In this document: one piece after another, positions 24,713-35,039 of the stretch
Layout of the letters: the number at the start of each line of letters is the position of its first letter
Position numbering within the stretch: position 1 is the first letter of the stretch
Origin: Symploca sp. SIO3C6
GTDB lineage: Bacteria; Cyanobacteriota; Cyanobacteriia; Cyanobacteriales; Coleofasciculaceae
Assembly (NCBI GenBank): GCA_010692425.1
Contig: JAAHHJ010000046.1
Location: forward strand, 1 to 42,478
DNA length: 42,478 nt
Direction of reading: 5' to 3'
Notes under the pieces: generated by a model
The model's database searches: none
Told to the model about the DNA's origin: nothing
Seen by the model: only the letters and a program-made list of their open reading frames with translations
Translations under genes and position numbers: made by a program

Positions 24713-24832
24713 ATCAAGAGCCCTCCTTGAGAAATTTAGCGGATTAGCTGGCAGAGGTTTTAGCGATGGCAGCAGCTAAGTACTCTACACCCTAGATTAA
24801 ATTCTAGATTGAGGCACTTACGCCTAGAGCAA

Positions 24833-25636
24833 CTACTGGCTGGCTGCTGGTGCTGATTCAGAAGAGTTAACTCTGACAAACGCTGTTGCCTCTAACTCAC
24901 TAGTCCCTATATTCAATTCTAAGAGTCGCATGATGATACCAGCACCTTCGAGTGTGCGGATATCTAAGCTGTCCCTTAAACTACCAGCTAATTTGGAAAC
25001 TAATTCAGGAGGAAAGGCATCATTTTCCACTAAAATCTCTGGTTCAATTAGCTCTACAAGATGCCCAGAGACCAAACTAATCCCTGACTCGATTCTCACA
25101 GCTAGCGGTGGGGCATTCCCTTCTTGCACTTCTAAGAGAAAACTTAGACGGTTCTCGCCCAAAAACTCGATTCTGGGGTTAAGAAATTCATAGTTTCGCT
25201 GAGAACCACCAAGGAAGCGACGTCCCAACTGCTTTAGCTGGGCTGTAACTATTGGCGAAAGCAAAGCCCGATTAAGATCAGATTCAGTTAAGACTAAACG
25301 CACTCCAGCTTGAAAGGGTTGCTCTAACAAGGCTTGGGGTGAACTATCAGTGCTTTTTCTCAGACTGCTTAAATCAAGGTGAATCGGATCAGTTTCTAAT
25401 TCCAACAGTTCAATCCGAATATCTGGTTTTAGAAATAGGCCCCTGCCGGCAATTCTTACCCGCTCCACTTGACCTTGCAGCAATTGATAACTGGGAGTGT
25501 TGTCAACGCGCACGGCAAGTTGTTCTACTTGCTCTAAACGAGAACGTATTGCATCTTCGGCAATGTTATCAATAATTAAGCTAACTGGGGAGACTACTGT
25601 CAGCAAGCTAGATAGAAGAATGGTAAAAAATTCCAT
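24833..25636 (-). CDS. DUF2993 (LmeA-like) lipid-binding domain protein
   Basis: 267 residues from ATG 25636. An N-terminal hydrophobic segment (FFTILLSSLLTVVSPVSLII) is followed by the DUF2993 pattern: AEDAIRSRLEQVEQLAVRVDNTPSYQLLQGQVERVRIAGRGLF, LTESDLNRALLSP, and FLLEVQEGN. Cyanobacteria have many such proteins, probably binding lipids at membranes. The start is fixed by the TAATG overlap with the stop of the upstream membrane protein gene, which indicates translational coupling. A longer frame from 25708 would overlap that gene by 73 bases. Confidence 0.85.
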   Translation of the reverse strand: MEFFTILLSSLLTVVSPVSLIIDNIAEDAIRSRLEQVEQLAVRVDNTPSYQLLQGQVERVRIAGRGLFLKPDIRIELLELETDPIHLDLSSLRKSTDSSPQALLEQPFQAGVRLVLTESDLNRALLSPIVTAQLKQLGRRFLGGSQRNYEFLNPRIEFLGENRLSFLLEVQEGNAPPLAVRIESGISLVSGHLVELIEPEILVENDAFPPELVSKLAGSLRDSLDIRTLEGAGIIMRLLELNIGTSELEATAFVRVNSSESAPAASQ

Positions 25637-27111
25637 TAAATTTTCTCTGGCGAGATTTCTTGTGCCTCTAATTCCGGTAGTTTGAGCAAGACACCAGCAA
25701 AAAACCAATAATAGATTGCCACAGGATCTACATCTAAGGGATAGTAAAAGGTGTTGTAGCTAATTACCAAGACAAAAACCCAAAGACATATTCCTAGGCG
25801 ACGTAGATTTGTTTGCTGAAGAGACCTCAAAGCTTTAAAACAGAGTAAAGTTAGAATCGAAACCACGGCTAAGAAAGCAAGGATGCCCAAGGGACCCATT
25901 TCGTAGAATAATTTAGCGTAGTAGGTTTCTATGAACCTAGTTTCCCCAAAAATTCGGGCGGCATTAGTAGCAGTGCCTAAACCATTTCCTAATACTCCCT
26001 CCTGAGAGTTCATTGCCCAATGGAATTGTCTAACTATAAATTCGTCGGGAGGCGAAGCCTGCCAACGACCAACTAAATTCTCCCATCGATTTTGAACCAG
26101 CTCAAGATTGCTGGCAATCAAAACCCCTAGAAAAATAATTCCTAAATTAGTCAAAAACCAATGTTTGGCTTTGACTGTTAACAACGATAGGATGAGCAAA
26201 ATTACAGGAGTCAGAACTAAAGCAACTCTTTGACCAGAGATTACCGACATCAGCAAAACCATAACTGTGGCTACCCAACTGACGACTCGCCAGCGAGGGG
26301 AAGAGTCACTAGTGCTGGAAGCGTAGGTAAAAAAAATGCTCGAAATTAGGAACCATGCCCACTGCCAAGGAGCAACAAATGTCCCTGGCAAGCGGATTAG
26401 TCCATTTCCCCAATTGGCACTATAAAGCAGAGAACCACCAACAAAACATCTGGCATCAAGAGTTGGTTCATCTAAATAGGCGGCAATATTGTTACTGCCC
26501 TCACAGATACCAGTAACGAGCAAGATGTATTGAATTAGGCCTAAGCTACAACAAATTAGAACCACAATTACCTGTAAGCGGGTAAGGAAAAATAAGTCCT
26601 GCTGGTCTCGAATGAGATAATAGGCGCAAAGTATCAGAGGAATATATCCGATTAATACTTTGGAGCCAAAAATCCACATCAGTACAGGACGCTCAGAGGA
26701 TTGTGCTATTAGCTGCTGTGGCAAATGTACTGCTAGTAAAGTTATCAAACAAACTGCCAGCAAGAAAATCAAGGCTGTAATTAAAGGCTTTACAAGCTTA
26801 AAAAAAGGATTCAAGTTTGGCTGAACTTGAATCAGGGCAATGAGTGCGGGAAAATAAAAGGCGTCTTTGAGTAGATGGAAAAATATATGACCATAGCCCA
26901 GAGAGTAGGTAACGCTACCGCTGAAGGGTAAGTAAATTAAGAGTGTCCACAATCCTGTGCGGGGATATTTGTAGGCAATGATCGCGCTGAGCACAATTGC
27001 CACCAGTGCTATCATTGCCTCAGAATCACTAAATAGACGCAGCAATATTCCCAAACTGGCGGTAATACCCACTGCCAAGGTTATGAATATGGTTAGTTCT
27101 GGCTTCGTCAT
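25636..27111 (-). CDS. O-antigen ligase/polymerase-like membrane protein
   Basis: 491 residues with about 12 hydrophobic helices (for example LTIFITLAVGITASLGILL and ALVAIVLSAIIAYKY). A loop region LENLVGRW..SP..EF..RQFHWAMNS and GVLGNGLGTATNAARIFG with ETYYAKLFYEMGPLGILAFL match the Wzy_C/WaaL type pattern (G.G.GT). These proteins polymerise or ligate polysaccharide chains from lipid carriers at the outer face of the inner membrane. IctB-like cyanobacterial relatives share the fold, so the activity is uncertain. It is coupled to the DUF2993 gene and starts 19 bases after proS on the same strand. Confidence 0.8.
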   Translation of the reverse strand: MTKPELTIFITLAVGITASLGILLRLFSDSEAMIALVAIVLSAIIAYKYPRTGLWTLLIYLPFSGSVTYSLGYGHIFFHLLKDAFYFPALIALIQVQPNLNPFFKLVKPLITALIFLLAVCLITLLAVHLPQQLIAQSSERPVLMWIFGSKVLIGYIPLILCAYYLIRDQQDLFFLTRLQVIVVLICCSLGLIQYILLVTGICEGSNNIAAYLDEPTLDARCFVGGSLLYSANWGNGLIRLPGTFVAPWQWAWFLISSIFFTYASSTSDSSPRWRVVSWVATVMVLLMSVISGQRVALVLTPVILLILSLLTVKAKHWFLTNLGIIFLGVLIASNLELVQNRWENLVGRWQASPPDEFIVRQFHWAMNSQEGVLGNGLGTATNAARIFGETRFIETYYAKLFYEMGPLGILAFLAVVSILTLLCFKALRSLQQTNLRRLGICLWVFVLVISYNTFYYPLDVDPVAIYYWFFAGVLLKLPELEAQEISPEKI

Positions 27112-27130
27112 TTAGCTGTAATAGCAGTAT

Positions 27131-28936
27131 TCAATTTAAAGCCTTCTCAATCGACTTTTTGATCGTAGATACTACCTGTTCAACTGCAATCTCCTGAGAT
27201 TTGTGAGTGGCACGCTCCACTACTTCCACTTTACCTTCCTTTAGTGACCGTCCTGTGACAATCCGATAGGGAATTCCGATTAAGTCAGCATCTTTGAATT
27301 TCACTCCAGCCCTTTCATTTCGGTCATCTAATAGGGTTTCAATTCCAGCTTTATTTAAGTTTTGGTAAAGTTTTTCGGCTACTTCCATCTGTTTAGAGTC
27401 TGAGATATTGGGAACTGAAATAATCGCCTGGTATGGTGCGATCGCTACTGGCCAAATTATGCCATCTTGGTCGTAGGACTGTTCTACTGCTGCCTGAGCT
27501 ACTCTAGAAACTCCGACACCATAACAGCCCATGTATAAGGGTAACTCTTCTCCTTGTTCACTGGTATAAGTGGCTCCCATGGCTTGAGAGTATTTGGTTC
27601 CTAATTGAAAAATATGCCCAGCTTCAATTCCACGAGCGCTTTGCAGGGTTTGACTGGGGTTATGGAGAGCTTGATCACCAGCCATGGCTTTGCGCACATC
27701 CACTACTAGCTCTGGTAATTGAAATTGCTCACCCCAGTTAGCACCGACCACGTGATATCCATTTTCGCTAGCACCTGTAACGAAATTTGTCAAGGCTACT
27801 GCTGTCTTATCAACCAAACGCAAAAACTTAGGGGCAACCTCTTGGAGAGATTGAATATAATCATCTGCTAAGTCGGGGGCAATGTAGCCTAAGGGTAAAG
27901 GCTTAGATGCCCATTTGTTCTGGCTATCGGCATCTGGTACACTCAGGGCAATGAGTGTTTTAGCTTGGTATCTGTCTGCTAATTTTTCCAGCTCATTTTG
28001 CAGTTTGACTTCATTAACGTCCTGATCACCTCTGATATTGACTAGAACTAGTACTGTCATGCCATTATCATAGACTGCCTGGTAGAGAACATTTTTCACT
28101 ACCTGAGTAGGAAAACATTTAAGGGTTTGGCAGAGGGTTTCAATGGTTGGGGTTTCAGGAGTTGCCAGCTTTTCATAAACTTTAAAGGGTGAGGGTTGAG
28201 CCTCAGTGGGCATGGAGACAGCTTTTTCCACATTGGCAGAATATTTGCCATCCTCGGTATAGAGAATTTCATCTTCTCCAGCATCAGCTAGAATCATGAA
28301 TTCTTGAGAGCCAGAACCACCAATTGCTCCTGAATCAGCCTCCACTGCCCTAAAAGCTAAGCCACAGCGGTTGAGCATATTCCGATAAGCCTTATCCATA
28401 TCCTGATAAGTTTGTTTAAGGCTGGCTTCATTGGTGTGGAAGGAGTAACCATCTTTCATGATGAATTCTCTACCTCGCATTAAGCCAAAGCGTGGTCGAA
28501 TTTCATCTCGGAATTTGGTTTGAATTTGATACAGGTGTGTGGGTAGCTGTCGATAGGAGCGGATCATGTCGCGAGCAATCGCCGTAATCACTTCCTCATG
28601 GGTTGGTCCTAGTCCCAATTCTCGGTTTTGTCGATCTTTGAGGGCAAACATGATGCCTTCAGCTTTGGTATAAGTATCCCAACGTCCCGAATCTCGCCAC
28701 AATTCAGCAGGTTGAATTTGCGGCAGCAGGCACTCTTGAGCACCAGTGGCATTCATTTCCTCGCGCACAATTTGAGAGACTTTTTGTATTACTCGCCACA
28801 TCAGGGGCAAATAGGCATAAATACCACTGCCAATGCGACGAATATAACCTGCACGCAGTAATAATTTGTGACTGGGGATTTCTGCTTCTGCTGGATCTTC
28901 CCTCAGTGTGACAAATAGCATTTGAGAAAGTCGCAT
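27131..28936 (-). CDS. proS: Prolyl-tRNA synthetase
   Basis: 601 residues, bacterial type. Class II motifs: N-terminal [46 protein letters not shown], motif 2 region [26 protein letters not shown], and motif 3 [11 protein letters not shown]. The inserted editing (INS/YbaK-like) domain spans residues ~240-400. The C-terminal anticodon-binding domain includes [35 protein letters not shown]. It charges tRNA-Pro. A decayed hypD fragment lies 68 bases upstream of its start. Confidence 0.98.
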   Translation of the reverse strand: MRLSQMLFVTLREDPAEAEIPSHKLLLRAGYIRRIGSGIYAYLPLMWRVIQKVSQIVREEMNATGAQECLLPQIQPAELWRDSGRWDTYTKAEGIMFALKDRQNRELGLGPTHEEVITAIARDMIRSYRQLPTHLYQIQTKFRDEIRPRFGLMRGREFIMKDGYSFHTNEASLKQTYQDMDKAYRNMLNRCGLAFRAVEADSGAIGGSGSQEFMILADAGEDEILYTEDGKYSANVEKAVSMPTEAQPSPFKVYEKLATPETPTIETLCQTLKCFPTQVVKNVLYQAVYDNGMTVLVLVNIRGDQDVNEVKLQNELEKLADRYQAKTLIALSVPDADSQNKWASKPLPLGYIAPDLADDYIQSLQEVAPKFLRLVDKTAVALTNFVTGASENGYHVVGANWGEQFQLPELVVDVRKAMAGDQALHNPSQTLQSARGIEAGHIFQLGTKYSQAMGATYTSEQGEELPLYMGCYGVGVSRVAQAAVEQSYDQDGIIWPVAIAPYQAIISVPNISDSKQMEVAEKLYQNLNKAGIETLLDDRNERAGVKFKDADLIGIPYRIVTGRSLKEGKVEVVERATHKSQEIAVEQVVSTIKKSIEKALN

Positions 28937-29004
28937 TGCTAGTACCAGTACCTTTTCCAGAACGAGACCATAATCAGCTTATACACAATTCAAACCACAA
29001 CGCT

Positions 29005-29140
29005 AATGCGATCGCACATCTAACTTGCCCCTAGGCATGACGCAGACAGGACAACCAGGGTCGTGGATTAATTCAATGTTTGCAGGTAGAATTTTCTCAA
29101 GACCTTATTTAAACATGGAATGGGTATGACCACCACATAC
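29005..29140 (-). pseudogene. Decayed second hypD fragment
   Basis: The reverse strand reads VCGGHTHSMFK, a TAA stop, then GLEKILPANIELIHDPGCPV and CVMPRGKLD before a one-base deletion breaks the frame. It aligns base by base with codons ~40-83 of the intact hypD at 2217-2352, with about a dozen substitutions and one gap (roughly 90% identity by eye). Only this piece remains, and nothing recognisable as hypD flanks it. The origin is a duplicated or laterally acquired hyp locus that has since been lost. The remaining bases of this spacer (28937-29004 and 29141-29269) carry no recognised gene. Confidence 0.85.
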
Positions 29141-29269
29141 CAAAAATATTTTGGAGCCAGAGATAGCCAGTCCATTTCATTATCAGCTGGACAGGTGAGG
29201 ATATCATTATTGAGCAGAGGGTTAAGTTTTATTTTTTAATTAAAACTTTATTATCATCGGTTGTTTGAT

Positions 29270-29872
29270 TTACCAAATTGTTGATAAATCAAGAACAAAA
29301 CCCGGTAAGATTGGCTCACCATTGAGGGTAGAGGGATTATCTAGGCACTCAACCTCTTGTTGAGGACGATAAATGTAAACTTGGCAATTTTTACGGTCAA
29401 TTAGCCAACCCAGTGATGTGCCATTATTAATGTACTCTTGAAGTTTAGCTTTGAGGGGTTGGAGGTTATCGCTCTTAGAACGTAGTTCGACGATAAAATC
29501 AGGGCAAATAGGAGCAAATTTTACTTGTTGTTCTGGGGAAATATTTTGCCATCGCTTTAATTGAATCCAGGCTGCATCTGAGGATTTGATTGCACCATTG
29601 GGGAGAGTAAATCCTGTAGAGGAGTCGAAACCGATTCCCGTGCCATCTTGTCGCGCCCAAATTCCCAGTTGCACGATTAAATCAAAATTGCGGTTTCCGG
29701 TTTCTGAGCCTGTGGGGGGCATAATAACTAATTCTCCCTTAGCAGTGCGCTCAATGCGTAAGTTGCGGTTGAGATGACATAATTCAAAGAATTGGTCATC
29801 TGTCACCTCAATGGCTGGAGACATTTGTAGCACCAAAGGGGTTATTTGAGTGGGTGTAGTCGCTGGTGTCAT
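29270..29872 (-). CDS. Uma2-family (DUF820) PD-(D/E)XK nuclease-like protein
   Basis: 200 residues. Family pattern: FFELCHLNRNLRIERTAKGELVIMPPTGSETGNRN, SDAAWIQLKRW (Asp99), PDFIVELRSKSDNL (Asp125, Glu129) and KLQEYINNGTSLGWLID, followed by RPQQEVECLDNPSTLNGEPILPGFVLDL. The Asp/Glu pattern is that of PD-(D/E)XK nucleases. These genes are strongly expanded in cyanobacteria and mostly of unknown role, sometimes linked with transposons. It stands alone between the hypD relic and an orphan gene. Confidence 0.92.
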   Translation of the reverse strand: MTPATTPTQITPLVLQMSPAIEVTDDQFFELCHLNRNLRIERTAKGELVIMPPTGSETGNRNFDLIVQLGIWARQDGTGIGFDSSTGFTLPNGAIKSSDAAWIQLKRWQNISPEQQVKFAPICPDFIVELRSKSDNLQPLKAKLQEYINNGTSLGWLIDRKNCQVYIYRPQQEVECLDNPSTLNGEPILPGFVLDLSTIW

Positions 29873-30099
29873 TGTCTTTCACATCTTTCTTAAGAACTTT
29901 TAGCTCGAACTCATATTAATTATTACTAATCCGGAAATAGCTTTATTTAGGTATGTGCAGGAGCGAGAGTCGATATCTTTAATCTTCCTTAAGATTGCAA
30001 GAGACCGCAGTTTTTAGGGTATATTGCATAAGCAATTTTAGATGTCAATCAAAGATAACTAAGAATAATTATTAACATTAAATTGGGAGTTTTTTAAGG

Positions 30100-30447
30100 A
30101 TGTACTTTAGTATTTTCTATCAGGACTATACCGTTGAGATCGAGAATGCGGAAGAATTATTTGTGGCGTTGAAGTTAACACCATCAGAAGTATATGTAGA
30201 AAATGAATTATTATCTCCAATTGGAGAAAAAATAACAGATGTTGTTACTAACACTGATGAATTTCTCTTAATTTTTGGGAAAGTGATCGATACTAAAGGT
30301 GCGAGTAGGCAGCCCTATTTACAGTGTTTAGGTAGTCAATTAAAACAGGTGATGACTAATAGTGAAACCCTGAAAAATACATTAGCTTTACTAGCTAATA
30401 AAAATGACCAGGAATATTTTTTCAACACTATGGACTTAATCAATTAA
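30100..30447 (+). CDS. Hypothetical protein, unrecognised
   Basis: 115 residues, acidic, no membrane segment. It starts MYFSIFYQDYTVEIENAEELFVALKL and ends with a helical stretch (LKNTLALLANKNDQEYFFNTMDLIN). No family is recognised. ATG 30100 is preceded by TTTTTTAAGG, a weak ribosome-binding site. It lies 52 bases before the epimerase-like gene on the same strand and may be co-transcribed. The folded-looking composition and its length above chance support a real gene. Confidence 0.65.
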   Translation: MYFSIFYQDYTVEIENAEELFVALKLTPSEVYVENELLSPIGEKITDVVTNTDEFLLIFGKVIDTKGASRQPYLQCLGSQLKQVMTNSETLKNTLALLANKNDQEYFFNTMDLIN

Positions 30448-30499
30448 TCAATTGATTGAATTTCCTTTATTTATGCCAGACTACCTATTCCCTAAATTA

Positions 30500-31318
30500 A
30501 TGAAAATCGCTATTCTTGGTTGCGGCTACGTAGGCAAAGCAGTTGCTCGTCAATGGACTAAATCTGGTCATATTGTTACTGCTACCACCACCACCCCAGA
30601 AAAAATTACTGATTTGGAAGCAATTGCCCAACGAGTGGTGGTAATGAAAGGAGATAACTTGGAAGCACTTACCGATATAGTGCGAAACCAAGATGTAGTT
30701 CTTTTCTGCGTTGGGGCTAAGGCATCAACCGTAGAAGGTTACCAAGAAGCTTACCTAAATACAGCGACAAATCTAGTTACTGCATTAAGGAATAATCCTG
30801 GTGTAAAACAGTTAATTTATACCGGAAGTTATGCCCTTTATGGAGACAAAAAAGGAGAGTGGGTGGATGAAAATACAGCAATTGCTCCCACTAGTGAGTA
30901 TGGTCGAATCTTAGCAGAGACAGAGCAATTATTACTAAGCGCTAACTGCTCTGTATGTATTTTCCGTTTAGGAGGAATTTACGGTGCTGGTAGAGAGATA
31001 CTGAAAATCTTCCGCCCTGGGGCTGGTACTACTCGCCCTGGAACCGGAGAAGATGCTGCCAACTGGATTCATTTAGATGATATTGTGGCAGCTTTGGAGT
31101 TAGCTAGAGCTAAGCAATTAGAGGGAATATATCATTTAGTTAATGATGTGCCTTTAATTAAAAAGCAGCTTTTGAATAGTTTGTGCCAGAAGTATAACCT
31201 ACCGAAAATTAGCTGGGATGGAGATCGTAACTTCCTAAGTCCCTATAATGCCCGTTTATCAAATCTGAAAATTAAACAAGCTGGTTTAGAGTTAATCCAT
31301 AGAGAAACAGCTATTTAA
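30500..31318 (+). CDS. NAD(P)-binding epimerase/dehydratase-like protein (SDR superfamily)
   Basis: About 272 residues. The Rossmann motif KIAILGCGYVGKAVARQW is followed by SDR-like blocks: VVLFCVGAKAS, QLIYTGSYALYGDKKGEWVDE, SEYGRILAETEQLLL (shifted YxxxK-like) and CIFRLGGIYGAGR. It resembles the YeeZ-type subgroup of extended SDRs. The substrate is unknown. ATG 30500 puts the start right at the Rossmann strand. Upstream alternatives (TTG 30452, ATG 30473) add a hydrophobic tail not typical of the family. It precedes the oxoprolinase gene by 81 bases, on the same strand. Confidence 0.82.
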   Translation: MKIAILGCGYVGKAVARQWTKSGHIVTATTTTPEKITDLEAIAQRVVVMKGDNLEALTDIVRNQDVVLFCVGAKASTVEGYQEAYLNTATNLVTALRNNPGVKQLIYTGSYALYGDKKGEWVDENTAIAPTSEYGRILAETEQLLLSANCSVCIFRLGGIYGAGREILKIFRPGAGTTRPGTGEDAANWIHLDDIVAALELARAKQLEGIYHLVNDVPLIKKQLLNSLCQKYNLPKISWDGDRNFLSPYNARLSNLKIKQAGLELIHRETAI

Positions 31319-31399
31319 CCAAATTCAATAATTCAATACCCTAATAACTCTGAGATTTTTATCTTGAGGAGTGCCAAATTTAGAAACTGATACACAGTC

Positions 31400-34300
31400 A
31401 TGAAAAAAAAATGGAAATTTTTTGCTGATCGAGGTGGTACTTTTACTGATATAGTTGCAGTTAGCCCCGAAGATAAAATTATCGTACATAAGGTACTATC
31501 TGAAAACTCTCAGCGCTACAAAGATGCAGTAGTACAGGGTATTAGAGAAATTTTAGGAATTGAGGCAGATCAACCAATCCCCTCTCCAGAAATTGAAGTA
31601 GTTAAAATGGGGACAACTGTAGCAACTAATGCCCTGTTAGAGCGAAAAGGCGATCGCACAGTTTTAGTTACTACTAAAGGCTTTGGTGATGCCCTACGCA
31701 TCGGCTATCAAAATCGCCCCGATATCTTTGCTCTGGAGATTATTTTACCGGAGATGCTCTATGAGCAGGTAATTGAAGTTGAAGAGCGCTACAGCGCCCA
31801 TGGTTCAGAATTAATCCCTCTCAACATACCCCAAACTAAAGCTGCACTGCAACAGGCTTACGACAGTGGTATTCGCAGTTGCGCTATTGCTCTGATGCAT
31901 GGCTATCGCTACCCTGAGCACGAAAACCAAGTAGCTAGCATCGCTACTGAGATTGGCTTTACCCAAATCTCTATTTCCCATCAAGTTAGCCCCTTAATGA
32001 AATTCGTCAGTAGGGGCGATACTACTGTTGTCGATGCTTATCTCTCTCCTATCCTCCGCCGCTATGTGGAGCAAGTAAGTTCAGAACTATCGGCAGCAGG
32101 CAATAACCAACAAACTACTAAGCTGATGTTCATGCAATCAAGCGGTGGACTTGTAAATGCTAAACAGTTCCAAGGTAAGAATAGTATTTTATCAGGTCCT
32201 GCTGGCGGTATAGTTGGTGCTGTGCAGACTAGTGCTAGTGCTGGTTTTAATAAAATCGTCACCTTTGATATGGGTGGTACCAGTACCGATGTTGCCCATT
32301 ATGCCGGGGAATACGAGCGAGAATTTGAAACCGAAGTTGCTGGGGTAAGACTAAGAGCGCCGATGATGGCAATTCACACCGTCGCTGCTGGCGGTGGTTC
32401 TATTCTAAGTTTTGATGGTTCCCGCTATCGCGTTGGACCAGAATCAGCTGGGGCAAATCCTGGACCAACAGGTTATCGTCAGGGAGGACCACTAACAGTT
32501 ACCGATTGCAATATTATGCTCGGTAAGATTCAGCCAGAATTTTTTCCTAAAGTTTTTGGTAGTAACGGTGATTTGCCCTTAGATGCTGAAACAGTACGGC
32601 AAAAGTTTAGTGAATTAACCAATAAAATTGGTGATGGGCGTACTCCGGAACAAGTGGCTGCTGGTTTTCTCGCTATTGCCGTCGATAATATGGCAAATGC
32701 GATTAAAAAAATCTCCCTACAACGGGGTTATGATGTTTCCGAATACACCCTTTGTTCCTTTGGAGGTGCAGGTGGACAACACGCTTGTCTGATTGCTGAT
32801 GCTTTAGGCGTTACTCAGGTGTTTATTCATCCCTATGCTGGGGTGTTATCTGCTTATGGGATTGGTTTAGCAGATGTGCGGGTAATTGAAGAAAGGGCAG
32901 TGGAAGCTAGCCTTGAGCAATCCTTGATGCCTTCGGTAATACAAGTATTAGCAGAGTTAGAAACGGAAGGCACAGCTCAATTAAAACGTCAGGATGTCCA
33001 AGATATAGCCGCAGTTGAGATTGAACGTAAACTGCACCTACGCTATGAGAAAAGCGATTTTCATCTAATTGTGGATTTTGCTGAGGATGTGGCGACGATG
33101 GTAGCTGAGTTTGAAGCAGCACATCGGCAGCGCTACGGCTTTATCTATCAACATCGAGGGTTAATAGTGGAAGCGGTTACAGTGGAGGTAGTTGGCAAAA
33201 CTAATCTAATTACGGAAGCTGAAAGTAAATTAAATTCTTCTGGTAAACCTGAATCTGTAGCTACAGTGTCGATATATACTAATGACGCTTGGCAGGAAAC
33301 ACCGATATATCCAAGACAGAACTTACAAGCAGGAGATTTAATTTCAGGGCCAGCTTTAATTACCGAACCCAATAGTACTAATGTAATTGAACCAGGTTGG
33401 CAAGCTCAATTAACTACCCGAGAGTACCTAATTATCAAGCGGGTAAAACCCTTAGAGACAAAAGCAGTAACTACAGAGGTTGATCCAGTAAGACTAGAGA
33501 TCTTTAATAATCTGTTTCGTGCGATCGCACAACAGATGGGTATTACTCTACAAAATACCAGTTCTTCAGCTAATATCAAAGAGCGTCTAGATTTCTCCTG
33601 CGCCCTCTTCGATGGACAGGGGCTCTTAATTGCCAATGCGCCTCATATTCCTGTGCATCTCGGCTCAATGAGTGAGAGTGTTAAGGCATTAATTGAGAGT
33701 TGCAGCGAAAGTATTAAACCAGGAGATGTCTATGCTTCTAATAATCCCTACCATGGCGGTACCCACCTCCCAGATATCACCGTAATTACTCCAGTATTTA
33801 CTTCCCAGGTAGAACAAAAAACTGAGCAAGAACAAATCTTGTTTTACGTCGCTTCGCGAGCGCACCATGCTGATATTGGAGGTATAACTCCAGGTTCAAT
33901 GCCTCCTAGTAGTACTAGCATTGAACAGGAAGGAGTACTCATTGACAACTTCCAACTGGTACAACAGGGTAAATTCCGAGAACAGGAATTGCTAACCTTA
34001 CTATCCTCTGGGGATTATCCAGCCCGAAATTTAGAGCAAAATCTGGTAGATTTACAGGCACAAATTGCTGCTAATGAGTGTGGTGTCCAAGAAATCCGCA
34101 AAATGGTTGAGCAATTTGGTTTAGAGACAGTATGCTCCTATATGGGTTATGTGCAGGATAATGCAGAGGAGTCAGTGCGGCGAGTGATTGAAGTCCTCAA
34201 AGAGGGCGAATTTACCTATGTTATGGATCATGGAGGGCAAATTAAAGTAGCGATCGCTGTTAATCGAGATAAGCGCAGTGCCAAGATTGATTTTACCGGC

Positions 34301-35029
34301 ACTTCACCTCAATTAGAAACTAACTTTAATGCTCCTGCTGCTGTCTGCAAAGCGGCTGTAATCTATTTCTTCCGCACTCTCGTCAATGACGATATTCCCC
34401 TCAATGCTGGTTGTCTCAAACCTCTAGAAATTATTATTCCCTCTGGCTGTATGCTTAACCCCAGCTATCCGGCAGCAGTAGTAGCAGGAAATGTGGAAAC
34501 ATCCCAGGCAATTACTAATGCCCTCTATGAAGCATCGGGAGTTATGGCTTCTTCCCAAGGAACCATGAATAATTTTACTTTCGGCAATGAGCGCTACCAA
34601 TACTATGAAACTATCTGTGGTGGTTCTGGGGCTGGGGCAACTTTTGACGGCACTGATGCTGTACAATGCCACATGACTAATTCCCGTTTGACTGACCCTG
34701 AAGTATTGGAATGGCGTTTTCCTGTATTACTAGAAAGCTTTGGGATTCGTACCGATAGTGGCGGGATTGGTAATCATCACGGTGGTAATGGAGTTAATCG
34801 TCGTATCCGTTTCCTAGAACCAATGACGGCAGGAATTCTCTCAGGGCATCGAGTGGTGCCAGTGTATGGGTTAAGTGGTGGCGGTAATGGTGCTATTGGA
34901 CGGAATTATATTGAACGCACAGATGGCACTGTCGAGGAGTTAGGGAGTACTGCCACTAGGCAAATGCAGGAGGGAGATGTGTTTGTGATTGAAACCCCAG
35001 GGGGTGGGGGTTATGGTTCTTTGCCATAA
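31400..35029 (+). CDS. 5-oxoprolinase / hydantoinase A-B fusion
   Basis: 1209 residues. The HyuA half includes FADRGGTFTDIVA, KMGTTVATNALLERKGDRTVLVTT, the ASKHA-type phosphate loop TFDMGGTSTDVAHY, and FGGAGGQHAC. The HyuB half starts near residue 690 (DPVRLEIFNNLFRAIAQQMG) and has AHIPVHLGSM-like and NNPYHGGTHLPD motifs, ending in ETPGGGGYG. This single-chain layout is that of ATP-dependent 5-oxoprolinase (OPLAH), which opens 5-oxoproline to glutamate in glutathione turnover. Hydantoin substrates cannot be excluded by eye. ATG 31400 follows a weak ribosome-binding site. Confidence 0.92.
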   Translation: MKKKWKFFADRGGTFTDIVAVSPEDKIIVHKVLSENSQRYKDAVVQGIREILGIEADQPIPSPEIEVVKMGTTVATNALLERKGDRTVLVTTKGFGDALRIGYQNRPDIFALEIILPEMLYEQVIEVEERYSAHGSELIPLNIPQTKAALQQAYDSGIRSCAIALMHGYRYPEHENQVASIATEIGFTQISISHQVSPLMKFVSRGDTTVVDAYLSPILRRYVEQVSSELSAAGNNQQTTKLMFMQSSGGLVNAKQFQGKNSILSGPAGGIVGAVQTSASAGFNKIVTFDMGGTSTDVAHYAGEYEREFETEVAGVRLRAPMMAIHTVAAGGGSILSFDGSRYRVGPESAGANPGPTGYRQGGPLTVTDCNIMLGKIQPEFFPKVFGSNGDLPLDAETVRQKFSELTNKIGDGRTPEQVAAGFLAIAVDNMANAIKKISLQRGYDVSEYTLCSFGGAGGQHACLIADALGVTQVFIHPYAGVLSAYGIGLADVRVIEERAVEASLEQSLMPSVIQVLAELETEGTAQLKRQDVQDIAAVEIERKLHLRYEKSDFHLIVDFAEDVATMVAEFEAAHRQRYGFIYQHRGLIVEAVTVEVVGKTNLITEAESKLNSSGKPESVATVSIYTNDAWQETPIYPRQNLQAGDLISGPALITEPNSTNVIEPGWQAQLTTREYLIIKRVKPLETKAVTTEVDPVRLEIFNNLFRAIAQQMGITLQNTSSSANIKERLDFSCALFDGQGLLIANAPHIPVHLGSMSESVKALIESCSESIKPGDVYASNNPYHGGTHLPDITVITPVFTSQVEQKTEQEQILFYVASRAHHADIGGITPGSMPPSSTSIEQEGVLIDNFQLVQQGKFREQELLTLLSSGDYPARNLEQNLVDLQAQIAANECGVQEIRKMVEQFGLETVCSYMGYVQDNAEESVRRVIEVLKEGEFTYVMDHGGQIKVAIAVNRDKRSAKIDFTGTSPQLETNFNAPAAVCKAAVIYFFRTLVNDDIPLNAGCLKPLEIIIPSGCMLNPSYPAAVVAGNVETSQAITNALYEASGVMASSQGTMNNFTFGNERYQYYETICGGSGAGATFDGTDAVQCHMTNSRLTDPEVLEWRFPVLLESFGIRTDSGGIGNHHGGNGVNRRIRFLEPMTAGILSGHRVVPVYGLSGGGNGAIGRNYIERTDGTVEELGSTATRQMQEGDVFVIETPGGGGYGSLP

Positions 35030-35039
35030 TTCAAAATAG

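Noticed and set aside
25637-25708. N-terminal extension of the DUF2993 protein
   Set aside because: Would overlap the upstream membrane protein gene by 73 bases. The TAATG-coupled ATG at 25636 begins exactly at a signal-like segment.
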